Source of the DNA: Candidatus Poribacteria bacterium
GTDB lineage: Bacteria; Poribacteria; WGA-4E; PCPOR2b
Assembly (NCBI GenBank): GCA_027296925.1
Contig: JAPUIP010000653.1
Location: forward strand, 1 to 11,295
Reading direction: 5' to 3'
DNA length: 11,295 nt
Shown in pieces: positions 4,887 through 11,295 of this stretch. Position 1 is the first letter of the stretch. Each line of letters opens with the position of its first letter. The position numbers and the translations under genes are program-made. Under the pieces are notes generated by a model. The model did not search any database, was not told the origin of the DNA, and worked only from the letters and a program-made list of their open reading frames with translations.

Positions 4887-7763
4887 TTACAAGAGTGTCT
4901 CAGCGAGTTCCTGGAAGTTTGCCTCTAACATGGCGCCCTGTTTGCCCATCTCGGAGTCGGGAGCCAGCTTTGCTTCTGATAGCTGCTCATAGCGTTCAAC
5001 ATACTCCAGGAGTGCCTCGACCTCCTTCTCGTAACAGATCGCCGAAGATAAGACCTTCTCTTTGATCAAGGTTGGCAATTCTGCCTCTGTAATCTGCGTG
5101 AGCTCCCATCGCCACAATTTTTCGGAAATGTAGCTTATAAAGCGTTTCAGCGTATCCCCTTCGTAGGCTGCATCCTGCAGCGCTTTCAACTCCAGGACAA
5201 GATCCACGGCGACATCAAAGGGATTTGCCGAAGAACCTTGCGACGCTGAAACCTGAGGAAATGTCCGCCTCAGTTTCATCAACACACGTCCACTGGTGGA
5301 TATAGGCAACTTATTTTCAAACAGAAACGCGCGGAGATTCGGGTAATCATCTGGGGATTTCACCCCTTCCAGCCATGTGTCCTCGATGGGGGGCAGGGAT
5401 TGCAAGTCAAAGTTCAGCACCTGATGCTTCCGGATTTGATTGATTTGCTGAGAGCTTGGGTTCATTGCCGTTTCCAGTAACGCTGATGGCGCATCGGTAT
5501 AGGTATTCAGAAATTCGATGACTTCGGCAATTTTGGGCTTTTCCTCTTCGATCGCCGCTACAGTTTCCGCGATGGATTCGGCAGGTATATTCTTCCGCCG
5601 CTTTTTTTTCGTTTTAGACCGCTTCTGCGGCTTGGGATTCGTGATACGCACCAGTTGTTTGTCGAGTGATTGTTGGTATGTCAGCAGTTCTTCGCGCAGC
5701 AGACATAGCAAGGTGTCGCTATGAATTCTTAGCATAGCGGGTGTCGCGATCTCCTGCAGTCCACGACCGGTTTTCGCATTAAGAGCCCGGTCCATGTGCC
5801 GCTTTAGCGTATTCAGATCCCTCTCATTGCGGATGATAATTTTCCCGCCAAGAACCAGATCTATCAATCTCTTGGTTTCTAAAGGTAGACTGAGATTGAT
5901 TTCGCAGATTGGCTCGAAATTCTCACGAAGGACCTCCCGTATTTTGCCATCGGTCAATATCATCCACAGCGTTGCATAGTATTGATCCCGCTTGGCGCGA
6001 TCGCCAGGCACCTCCTGCATCCAACGTTTAATAATAGAGAAGTTATCCTTGAGATGACTGAGGACTGCATCAAACACCTGATCTGAAACCTCAAACCCTT
6101 CAAAAGTATTCCTCCTTCGGAGGGAGATGTTGCGTGAGCCCGAATCCTCTGCCGAGGCACTGCCGGTTTCGGGTTGCTTGGGCATCAGCAGAATATCCGC
6201 CAGAGGTTTTAGAACCGCTTCAAATTGTTGTTGATGCCGACTGACAAAATTGCCGAGCTCCAGCAACTCCATCCATAGTTTTCGGTGTCTCTCAATCTGT
6301 TTGGGATGAATGGCGGCGTTCAGCGCAAAGCGGTGGAGTCGATCGCGTACGGTCTTTTCCGTCCACTCTGGCAAAGAAACGGGCTCTAAAAGTTCTCCAT
6401 TTTCGAGGACCAGCAAATCAACCGTGCGAAGCAGCTCTTTTTCAATGAAGTATTTTTCGAATACAGAATCGTAGAAGAGCCCGGTTGCTCGATCCAACAC
6501 CTGATTAGCCAATTTGTAGCCGGATAAAATGAGGTGTCTGATAGTTGTCTGACGCAAATCTTGAAGTTGCCACGCTTCGAGGATCGGATCTATGCTGCGT
6601 TTGAGCAAATCCTTTCTCGATTCCGTCTCATCCTCATCGAAATGCTCACCGAGATATTTACCGAAAAATTCGATAAATTCAAACATGCGATTTCGCAATT
6701 CGTTAATTGCAAGGTCATCCCAGACTTTCTCGTAGATGCGCTGCCCCGGTTGGAGTGTGAGTGCTTGAAGCCGGCTGTCGATACGCGCCTGGAAATTCGC
6801 CATGACATCACGTGCACGTTGATTCGCTTGTGCCATATACTGATCGATGACCGATGAGCATTCGGTAATCGCTTCGCGGATGGCTTCATGGGATGCCTGG
6901 AGTTCGGTGACAACGAATTCGATGCGGTCCGGATGGAGCGGGTCATAAACAGCCGCCGTTGGAAGTACCTGCACCGATTCTAAGTCGTGCGCCGGGAGAC
7001 ACGGAACACTCGACACAATTTCGTCTGCCGCTGACTTACCTTGCAAATAATCACTGAGTGTTAAACAGTAGCTCAGATCCAGGAGATCCGGATAGCGCTT
7101 TACGTGCGTTCGATAAACAACGAATAGGCGATCATAGGCACCTGTGGCGACTGACTCGAACAGTTCATCCTCGTTCATGTGAATGTGCTGAATATTCGTC
7201 TGCTCAGGAATGACGACCTTGGCGGATGCATCGGAGGTGTCCTCGGAGGACGCAAGGACATAGCCGCCCGTTTTGATGGACGTTGGTACGGTGAACTCGA
7301 CGTTCAAAACCTCTTGCGCTAACTCTGGCAACGTGAGCGATTTACCGAGATGGAGGGTCGTGATGTCTTTGAGGACGCCATCAGCGAAATCTGTCACTTG
7401 ACGCGCATTACGCTCCAACTCCTGTACACTTTTGCGAACTCGGTCGTGGTCATCTGTGGCTTCCGCAGCGATCCTGGCTTCGTCAATCCAGGAAATCCAT
7501 GCCCCTGGTCGCGCCTTCATTTTGAGTGTAAGTTTGCCATCCTCCGAATCAAATACGGGGAGAATCTGCCCTTCAGACGATTTCTTCGGTGTCCAAATCA
7601 GCAAATATTTATCATTCTTTGCACCAAGCCCTAGCCCAAAAGTGTCTCCCCAATCCATTCGCCCTTCGACGCTAGATTTAATCTTATTGGTTAAAGCGAA
7701 AAGCGCACTTGAACTAAAGTTTAAGGATAGGCTCTGAATTTGATGATGTTGACGTCCGTCCAA
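4887..7763 (-). CDS. Large unknown cytoplasmic protein (958 residues), mostly helical
   Basis: I do not recognise this protein and could find no known domain in it. It has no signal peptide and no membrane segment. The N-terminal 200 residues are mixed: a GLGLGAKNDKYLLIW segment near 43-57, and KTGGYVLASSEDTSD near 164-178. From about 285 onwards it is strongly helical and charged, with likely coiled-coil or helical-bundle stretches (about 285-335, 350-450, 485-525). A low-complexity linker (PETGSASAEDSGSRN, 531-545) divides the protein. A very basic patch KPQKRSKTKKKRRK (711-724), flanked by an acidic helix, suggests nucleic-acid or membrane-phosphate contact. The frame opens with TTG at 7763, with AGGA 7 nt upstream. 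An ATG at 7658 (MDWGDTFGLG, AAGGG 4 nt upstream) is an alternative giving 923 residues. It has its own promoter and is followed after 28 nt by the dehydrogenase-like gene. Confidence 0.85.
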   Translation of the reverse strand: MDGRQHHQIQSLSLNFSSSALFALTNKIKSSVEGRMDWGDTFGLGLGAKNDKYLLIWTPKKSSEGQILPVFDSEDGKLTLKMKARPGAWISWIDEARIAAEATDDHDRVRKSVQELERNARQVTDFADGVLKDITTLHLGKSLTLPELAQEVLNVEFTVPTSIKTGGYVLASSEDTSDASAKVVIPEQTNIQHIHMNEDELFESVATGAYDRLFVVYRTHVKRYPDLLDLSYCLTLSDYLQGKSAADEIVSSVPCLPAHDLESVQVLPTAAVYDPLHPDRIEFVVTELQASHEAIREAITECSSVIDQYMAQANQRARDVMANFQARIDSRLQALTLQPGQRIYEKVWDDLAINELRNRMFEFIEFFGKYLGEHFDEDETESRKDLLKRSIDPILEAWQLQDLRQTTIRHLILSGYKLANQVLDRATGLFYDSVFEKYFIEKELLRTVDLLVLENGELLEPVSLPEWTEKTVRDRLHRFALNAAIHPKQIERHRKLWMELLELGNFVSRHQQQFEAVLKPLADILLMPKQPETGSASAEDSGSRNISLRRRNTFEGFEVSDQVFDAVLSHLKDNFSIIKRWMQEVPGDRAKRDQYYATLWMILTDGKIREVLRENFEPICEINLSLPLETKRLIDLVLGGKIIIRNERDLNTLKRHMDRALNAKTGRGLQEIATPAMLRIHSDTLLCLLREELLTYQQSLDKQLVRITNPKPQKRSKTKKKRRKNIPAESIAETVAAIEEEKPKIAEVIEFLNTYTDAPSALLETAMNPSSQQINQIRKHQVLNFDLQSLPPIEDTWLEGVKSPDDYPNLRAFLFENKLPISTSGRVLMKLRRTFPQVSASQGSSANPFDVAVDLVLELKALQDAAYEGDTLKRFISYISEKLWRWELTQITEAELPTLIKEKVLSSAICYEKEVEALLEYVERYEQLSEAKLAPDSEMGKQGAMLEANFQELAETLL

Positions 7764-7851
7764 TATCTTATCCTACGCTATAGGTATTATTGAGCAACGA
7801 TAACCAGCCCATATCCAAATGGGTGTAAATCATCAATCCTCAACCGTTCAC

Positions 7852-7880
7852 ATGATAGCACAGAACCAACATGAAATCAA
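7852..7880 (-). promoter_or_regulatory. Predicted sigma70-type promoter for the 958-residue gene
   Basis: Minus strand TTGATT (7880-7875), 17-nt spacer, TATCAT (7857-7852), 4/6 and 5/6 matches to consensus. Transcription would start near 7845, leaving a leader of about 82 nt before the TTG at 7763. The -35 box directly follows the T-run of the nuoI terminator. A short inverted repeat (CCCAT at 7808-7812 with ATGGG at 7819-7823) lies in the leader. Confidence 0.55.
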
Positions 7881-7903
7881 TAAAAAACGGGCAATTCTTG
7901 CCC
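7880..7903 (-). terminator. Rho-independent terminator after nuoI
   Basis: On the minus strand GGGCAA-GAA-TTGCCC (7903-7889) forms a 6-bp perfect stem with a 3-nt loop and is followed at once by GTTTTTTATT. It lies 75 nt past the nuoI stop and ends the nuoI transcript before the next promoter. Confidence 0.85.
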
Positions 7904-7977
7904 ATACTGTTACGATGATGTATGGGAAATCCTTGCCCTCAAAGTTCGTGCTGTAATCTGTGTATTTTTTCAGTGTT

Positions 7978-8523
7978 TTATGAATCTGGATGAAGCCCTT
8001 GTTCAGGAATGTCATTATTTGCGAGCAGCATCTCTCGATCAAAGATGAAATCTTTGCGAGAACCTCCCAAGGTTTGACCTTCTGTTTGCTGTTCCCTGAA
8101 GTATTGAGGAAGCGTAATTCCGGTCATCTGGATGGCATCCTCTGGACACGCTTCAACACAATAGCCACAAAAGATGCAGCGGAGCATGTTTATTTCAAAA
8201 ACTTCCGGGTATTTTTCGCGCTGGTAGCCTTCTTTGGTTTTCCAGCCGTCAGGAGCCGGCGCGCCCTGGATTGTTATGCACTTTGCGGGACAAGCTGTTG
8301 CACACATGAAGCAAGCCACACACTTGATATGTCCTTCTTCATCCTTTGTCAACTTATGAATGCCACGATAGCGATCGTTTCGCTCTTCAACACTACGTAG
8401 GTCTTCAGGATATTGGTATGTAAATTTCCGCTTGGGGATATGCTTCAGTGTAGTAAGCATGCCTTTGATCAGGGCAGGAATGTAAATCCTGTCCCAAAAC
8501 GACATCTCTTCATTAACCTTCAT
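7978..8523 (-). CDS. nuoI: NADH-quinone oxidoreductase subunit I (2x[4Fe-4S] ferredoxin-like)
   Basis: NuoI carries the N6a and N6b clusters of respiratory complex I and passes electrons between the peripheral arm and the quinone site. The 181-residue protein has the family's amphipathic N-terminus (FWDRIYIPALIKGMLTTLKH, 9-28, and the conserved QYPE at 37-40). Two complete cluster motifs follow: C68, C71, C74, C78-Pro (CVACFMCATACP) and C116, C119, C122, C126-Pro (CIFCGYCVEACP). Each motif's last Cys ligates the other cluster in this fold. The C-terminal DREMLLANN is also typical. Frame extends to a TTG at 8544, but ATG codons at 8523 and 8505 are better; MSFWDRIYIP at 8505 matches the usual family start, and none has a well-placed Shine-Dalgarno sequence. 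No other nuo gene is in the window, so this copy is outside a complex I operon. It is read from its own promoter downstream of guaB. Confidence 0.94.
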   Translation of the reverse strand: MKVNEEMSFWDRIYIPALIKGMLTTLKHIPKRKFTYQYPEDLRSVEERNDRYRGIHKLTKDEEGHIKCVACFMCATACPAKCITIQGAPAPDGWKTKEGYQREKYPEVFEINMLRCIFCGYCVEACPEDAIQMTGITLPQYFREQQTEGQTLGGSRKDFIFDREMLLANNDIPEQGLHPDS

Positions 8524-8593
8524 AAAAGCTTGTGACGGCTCCAATTCTGTTCGTGGTCAAGCGCACAAAACCGTAGTGCTGCATTGTTGCCAA
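8513..8593 (-). CDS. Possible 26-residue leader peptide upstream of nuoI
   Basis: A TTG at 8593 has AGGAG 9 nt upstream (8607-8603), the best Shine-Dalgarno sequence in the nuoI leader. It opens a 26-residue frame, MATMQHYGFVRLTTNRIGAV followed by TSFYEG, with an in-frame ATG at codon 4. Its TAA (8515-8513) lies inside the first codons of nuoI, in another frame, the arrangement expected for translational coupling. No family is recognised. The peptide may be real, or the AGGAG may be incidental. Confidence 0.3.
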   Translation of the reverse strand: MATMQHYGFVRLTTNRIGAVTSFYEG

Positions 8594-8652
8594 GAAGCCG
8601 TTCTCCTTTCAATGATTTGAAACGCGGCGAGATAATTCACTGAATCAATTCG

Positions 8653-8715
8653 GGGACATCAGCTTGTCTTAAACTTTATCGAGAAAACTTGTCCCAACAT
8701 AGCTTTGGACAAAGC
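8653..8715 (-). promoter_or_regulatory. nuoI leader with alternative inverted repeats
   Basis: Three complementary segments lie at the start of the predicted nuoI transcript. TTGTCC (8712-8707) can pair with GGACAA in the segment 8695-8688. The same segment's GGGACA can instead pair with TGTCCC (8658-8653). TTGTCC also sits inside GCTTTG-TC-CAAAGC (8715-8702). Mutually exclusive pairing is possible on paper; whether it folds this way is unknown, and no named riboswitch class was recognised. Confidence 0.35.
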
Positions 8716-8723
8716 GCTTAATG

Positions 8724-8753
8724 ATGGTAGCACAATTTTGACGTTAATGTCAA
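8724..8753 (-). promoter_or_regulatory. Predicted sigma70-type promoter for nuoI
   Basis: Minus strand perfect -35 TTGACA (8753-8748), 18-nt spacer, TACCAT (8729-8724; 4/6). Transcription would begin near 8717, giving a leader of about 190 nt. It starts 31 nt after the guaB stop, and no intrinsic terminator is visible between them, so read-through from guaB is also possible. Confidence 0.55.
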
Positions 8754-8783
8754 GTTTTACCGTGCTATCCTTTCAGCGCACCG

Positions 8784-10277
8784 TCAGGACATCGCGCTGT
8801 AGTTGGGAGCTTCCTCCGTAATCGCAACGTCATGTGGATGGCTTTCACGATAGCCGCTGCTCGATATCCGCATGAACTGACTTTCGATACGTAATGATTC
8901 AATGTTTGGCGTTCCACAATATCCCATTGCTGCGCGGAGTCCGCCGACCAATTGATAAACAAAATCTCCCAATTTGCCTTTATATGGGACCCGACCTTCA
9001 ATACCCTCTGGCACAAACTTTGATGCTATTTCATCCCCTTGAAAGTATCGCTCGCTCCCACCACGCTCTTTCATAGCAGATACAGAACCCATACCCCGAT
9101 AGATTTTATACGTTCGTCCTTGATATATGACGGTTTCGCCGGGACTTTCCTCAGTGCCGGCAAAGAGACTTCCAATCACTACCGAGCTTGCTCCGGCGCC
9201 GATTGCCTTCGCAATATCACCTGAATACCGGATGCCGCCATCAGCGATGATTGGGATGCCATCTTTGTCTGCTTCTTGGGCGCAGTCGTAAACGGCTGTA
9301 ATCTGAGGAACACCAATTCCTGAAATGACGCGAGTCGTACAAATTGACCCGGGGCCCATTCCTACCTTAACCGCATCAGCCCCCGCATCAATCAACTGAC
9401 GGGTGGCTTCGCCAGTGACAACGTTCCCAGCAATCAGTGCTACGTCAGGAAATTCCGATTTAATCCGTCGGGTTGCATTGATCACATTCCGATGATGACC
9501 GTGGGCTGTATCGATATACAGCACATCGACATCTGCATCAACCAGCATACCCACTTTTTCCAGACTGAAGGAAGGGCTAATGGCTGCACCAACCCGCAGC
9601 CGCCCAGATTCATCCTTGCAAGCCTGCGGATACTTTTCTACTTTATCAATATCTTTTATGGTGATTAACCCACAGAGATGGAAGTTTTCATCGACGATCG
9701 GTAGCTTTTCCTTACGGATCTGGTGCAGAATCTGCTTCGCTTTTTCAAGCGTGATACCTGGTGACGCAGTGGCAAGCTGTTCGCTTGGCGTCATCAGTTC
9801 AGTCACCGGTAGATCCAGATCCGTTTCATACTTCAGATCTCGGTTCGTGATCATTCCAACGAGGTAGCCCTCTTGGGTCACAATTGGGATGCCTCCGATT
9901 CGGTATCGTGCAGTGAGTTCCAGGGCATCGCGGACCGTTTTATCCGGGGTCAAAGTGATCGGATCTACGATCATTCCACTTTCCGAGCGCTTGACTTTGT
10001 CGACTTCATGGACCTGCTCGTCAATTGACAAGTTGTAGTGGATGAACCCGATTCCGCCTTCTCGTGCAAGCGCAATCGCAAGTTCCGACTCTGTTACGGT
10101 ATCCATGGCGGCACTGCAGATTGGAATATGGAGGCGGACATCACGAGTCAATTGTGTCCTGGTATCCACTTCATTCGGGAGTACGCTGGATTCACCAGGG
10201 ATTAATGAAACATCATCAAATGTCAATGCCAGCTTGGAAAATTTAGAGGGCACTGCGTTGGAAAATGTCGTGTCCAT
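8784..10277 (-). CDS. guaB: Inosine-5'-monophosphate dehydrogenase
   Basis: GuaB oxidises IMP to XMP with NAD+, the first committed step of GMP synthesis, in the cytoplasm. The 497-residue protein is full length. The TIM barrel starts with LTFDDVSLIPGESSVLP (18-34) and is interrupted by two CBS domains (about 101-158 and 163-217), the usual regulatory insert. The active-site loop is GPGSICTTR with catalytic C313. IADGGIRYSGDI (344-355) binds the IMP phosphate together with VIGSLFAGTEESPGE. The flap carries the Arg-Tyr pair R410-Y411 in GSERYFQG, and VPEGIEGRVPYKG (422-434). No active-site residue is missing. The frame extends upstream to a TTG at 10313, but the ATG at 10277 has AAAGGAGG 8 nt before it, which decides the start. 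It has its own promoter, with a leader of about 95 nt in which I see no recognised riboswitch. Confidence 0.98.
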   Translation of the reverse strand: MDTTFSNAVPSKFSKLALTFDDVSLIPGESSVLPNEVDTRTQLTRDVRLHIPICSAAMDTVTESELAIALAREGGIGFIHYNLSIDEQVHEVDKVKRSESGMIVDPITLTPDKTVRDALELTARYRIGGIPIVTQEGYLVGMITNRDLKYETDLDLPVTELMTPSEQLATASPGITLEKAKQILHQIRKEKLPIVDENFHLCGLITIKDIDKVEKYPQACKDESGRLRVGAAISPSFSLEKVGMLVDADVDVLYIDTAHGHHRNVINATRRIKSEFPDVALIAGNVVTGEATRQLIDAGADAVKVGMGPGSICTTRVISGIGVPQITAVYDCAQEADKDGIPIIADGGIRYSGDIAKAIGAGASSVVIGSLFAGTEESPGETVIYQGRTYKIYRGMGSVSAMKERGGSERYFQGDEIASKFVPEGIEGRVPYKGKLGDFVYQLVGGLRAAMGYCGTPNIESLRIESQFMRISSSGYRESHPHDVAITEEAPNYSAMS

Positions 10278-10285
10278 TGGGGTTG

Positions 10286-10293
10286 CCTCCTTT
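10286..10293 (-). promoter_or_regulatory. Strong ribosome binding site of guaB
   Basis: AAAGGAGG on the minus strand is a near-perfect anti-16S match 8 nt before the ATG at 10277. It fixes the guaB start and indicates high translation. Confidence 0.9.
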
Positions 10294-10379
10294 GATGAAA
10301 ACAGGGCAAGCAAAAGATCCTGAACCTAAAGGGTGGGTCAATACAGAACATTATTTAGGAAGGAAAATATTAAGCAAGA

Positions 10380-10408
10380 ATCTTACCACATCAGCGGCGG
10401 ATTGTCAA
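10380..10408 (-). promoter_or_regulatory. Predicted sigma70-type promoter for guaB
   Basis: Minus strand TTGACA (10408-10403), exactly 17 nt, then TAAGAT (10385-10380). The -35 is perfect and the -10 is 4/6. Transcription would start near 10373, about 95 nt before the guaB ATG. This lies 40 nt after the stop of the WD40 gene, so guaB starts a new transcript. No obvious terminator was seen after the WD40 gene. Confidence 0.68.
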
Positions 10409-10447
10409 AGAAAAGTTGACATGGCGAGACACCAAAGCGGCACGTCC

Positions 10448-11295
10448 CTACTTTTTCAGAACCATCTTTCGAGTGGCACGGAAGTCGCCGGCTTCAAGTG
10501 AGTAGAAATAGACCCCGCTGGTGACCGCTTCACCAAGGTCGTTGCGGCCGTCCCAGCGAACCGCTCGCAATGGGAATCGATAGTCGCCGGCAGCGAGGTG
10601 CCCGAGCGAAAACTCCCGTACCGTCCGACCCAGCAGATTATAGATCGTGAGTACGACTTGGGCATCCTCACCCAGCAGAAACGGGATGCGGGTGCCGGAA
10701 CCACACCGTGGGTCGTGCGGCTGAAACGGATTCGGATAGTTTTGCAGCAGAACCGTCGGCGGGAAAATCTCCGGCAGAAGCGGCTTCTCCACCAGCGCAT
10801 CTGTCGAGAAATCCGCGGACAGCACTTCGGCGAGATTCCACACCCTCAGCCCACCGGCTACAGCGAGATATTGTCCATCCGGACTAAAGGCGAGGGTATT
10901 CGTTTCCACTTCGCCTGTGAGTGTCCTGAGTTCATCACCAGTCTGGACATCCCACAGCCGAATTGTAGAGGGTGTCGACTCGGAATTTCCCGACGCCAAG
11001 ATGTTCCCGTTGGGGTGAAACGCCAAAGCAATAATAAACCCTTTTTCATCCCTCAAGGTGCGTAACAGTTGACCGGTGTTGACATCCCAGAATTTGATGG
11101 TGTGACTTTGCGGATCGTGTCCACTGGTCGCGAGGGTCGTCCCATCGGGGGAAAACGCCAACGCCTCCACGTTCTCGTTGGGCACGGTTTGGAGGGGACG
11201 GCCGGTCTGGACATCCCAGAACTGGATAGCTCCTGCCTCTGTGCCGGAGGTACTGCCGGCGGCGAACCGTTTGCCGTCGGGACTGAAGGCCAAAC
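10448..11295 (-). CDS. WD40-repeat protein with C-terminal FlgD-like/T9SS-type sorting tail (N-terminus outside window)
   Basis: Only the C-terminal 282 or so residues are inside the window; the frame is open at the edge, and the first Leu is an internal residue, not a start. Four beta-propeller blades are visible, each with an AFSPDG or AFHPNG turn and a closing FWDV/LWDV/VWNL: the units run at about 43-45 residue intervals and the DNA repeats a GACATCCCA core three times (near 10946, 11081 and 11210). After a short linker (DALVEKPLLPEIFPP) comes the tail: LLQNYPNPFQPHDPR, IPFLLGEDAQVVLTIYNLLG, the turn VRWDGRNDLGEAVTSGVYFY, ending RKMVLKK. This is the secretion tail seen in type IX-like sorted proteins and FlgD Ig-like domains. 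Surface or extracellular location is therefore inferred. The segment HDPRCGSGTR between NPF and IPF looks like a small insertion with a Cys compared with the usual NPFNPxTxIPF. Function is unknown; WD40 propellers usually bind partners. Confidence 0.9.
   Translation of the reverse strand, partial: LAFSPDGKRFAAGSTSGTEAGAIQFWDVQTGRPLQTVPNENVEALAFSPDGTTLATSGHDPQSHTIKFWDVNTGQLLRTLRDEKGFIIALAFHPNGNILASGNSESTPSTIRLWDVQTGDELRTLTGEVETNTLAFSPDGQYLAVAGGLRVWNLAEVLSADFSTDALVEKPLLPEIFPPTVLLQNYPNPFQPHDPRCGSGTRIPFLLGEDAQVVLTIYNLLGRTVREFSLGHLAAGDYRFPLRAVRWDGRNDLGEAVTSGVYFYSLEAGDFRATRKMVLKK

Noticed and set aside
7848..8042. 64-residue minus-strand frame overlapping the end of nuoI
   Set aside because: It overlaps the nuoI coding end in another frame and runs through the terminator hairpin and its T-run, so it is unlikely to be expressed.
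8784..10313. Longer guaB start at TTG (10313)
   Set aside because: The ATG at 10277 has AAAGGAGG at 8 nt, and the extra 12 residues have no homology to IMP dehydrogenase.
10598..11065. 155-residue plus-strand frame opposite the WD40 gene
   Set aside because: Antisense shadow of the WD40 repeats; rich in Arg and Gln with no recognisable fold.
1..11295. CRISPR arrays, tRNA or rRNA genes, insertion sequences, toxin-antitoxin pair
   Set aside because: No periodic direct repeats apart from the WD40 coding repeats, no cloverleaf or rRNA signature, no transposase frame, and no toxin-like pair was seen in reading either strand.

Overview
All recognisable genes in this 11.3 kb window lie on the minus strand, so transcription runs from high to low coordinates. 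The sequence has mid-range GC. It carries two neighbouring phytanoyl-CoA dioxygenase (PhyH) family genes, a secreted DUF2330-type protein, and a WD40 protein that ends in an NYPNPF / FlgD-like sorting tail. Together these suggest an uncultured Gram-negative bacterium of the Poribacteria / Latescibacteria kind. That assignment is an inference from gene style, not from a phylogenetic marker.

Layout in transcription order. (1) 11295-10448: the 3' part of a secreted WD40-repeat protein. (2) A good sigma70-type promoter (TTGACA-N17-TAAGAT) and a strong Shine-Dalgarno sequence lead into guaB (IMP dehydrogenase, 10277-8784). (3) A second promoter and a leader of about 190 nt with inverted repeats and a possible small upstream ORF precede an orphan nuoI (complex I 2x[4Fe-4S] subunit, 8523-7978). 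A rho-independent terminator follows. (4) A third promoter abuts that terminator and precedes a 958-residue protein I do not recognise (7763-4887). Twenty-eight nucleotides further on is a malate/lactate-dehydrogenase-fold protein (4858-3962) in which the usual catalytic motifs are gone. (5) An XdhC/CoxI-family molybdoenzyme maturation factor (3884-2775) and a small unknown protein (2723-2382) follow. (6) A fourth promoter precedes a likely operon: a canonical PhyH oxygenase (2180-1290), a second PhyH protein with the iron-binding Asp replaced by Gly (1219-413), and a signal-peptide-bearing DUF2330-type protein cut by the window edge (391-1).

guaB and nuoI are core metabolism. The most unusual content is the unit made of the 958-residue unknown protein and the apparent dehydrogenase pseudoenzyme, and the pair of adjacent PhyH paralogues with different metal-site residues. 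No tRNA, rRNA, CRISPR array or insertion sequence was seen. No gene-free stretch exceeds 300 bases; the longest are about 8594-8783 and 7764-7977, and both hold regulatory signals.
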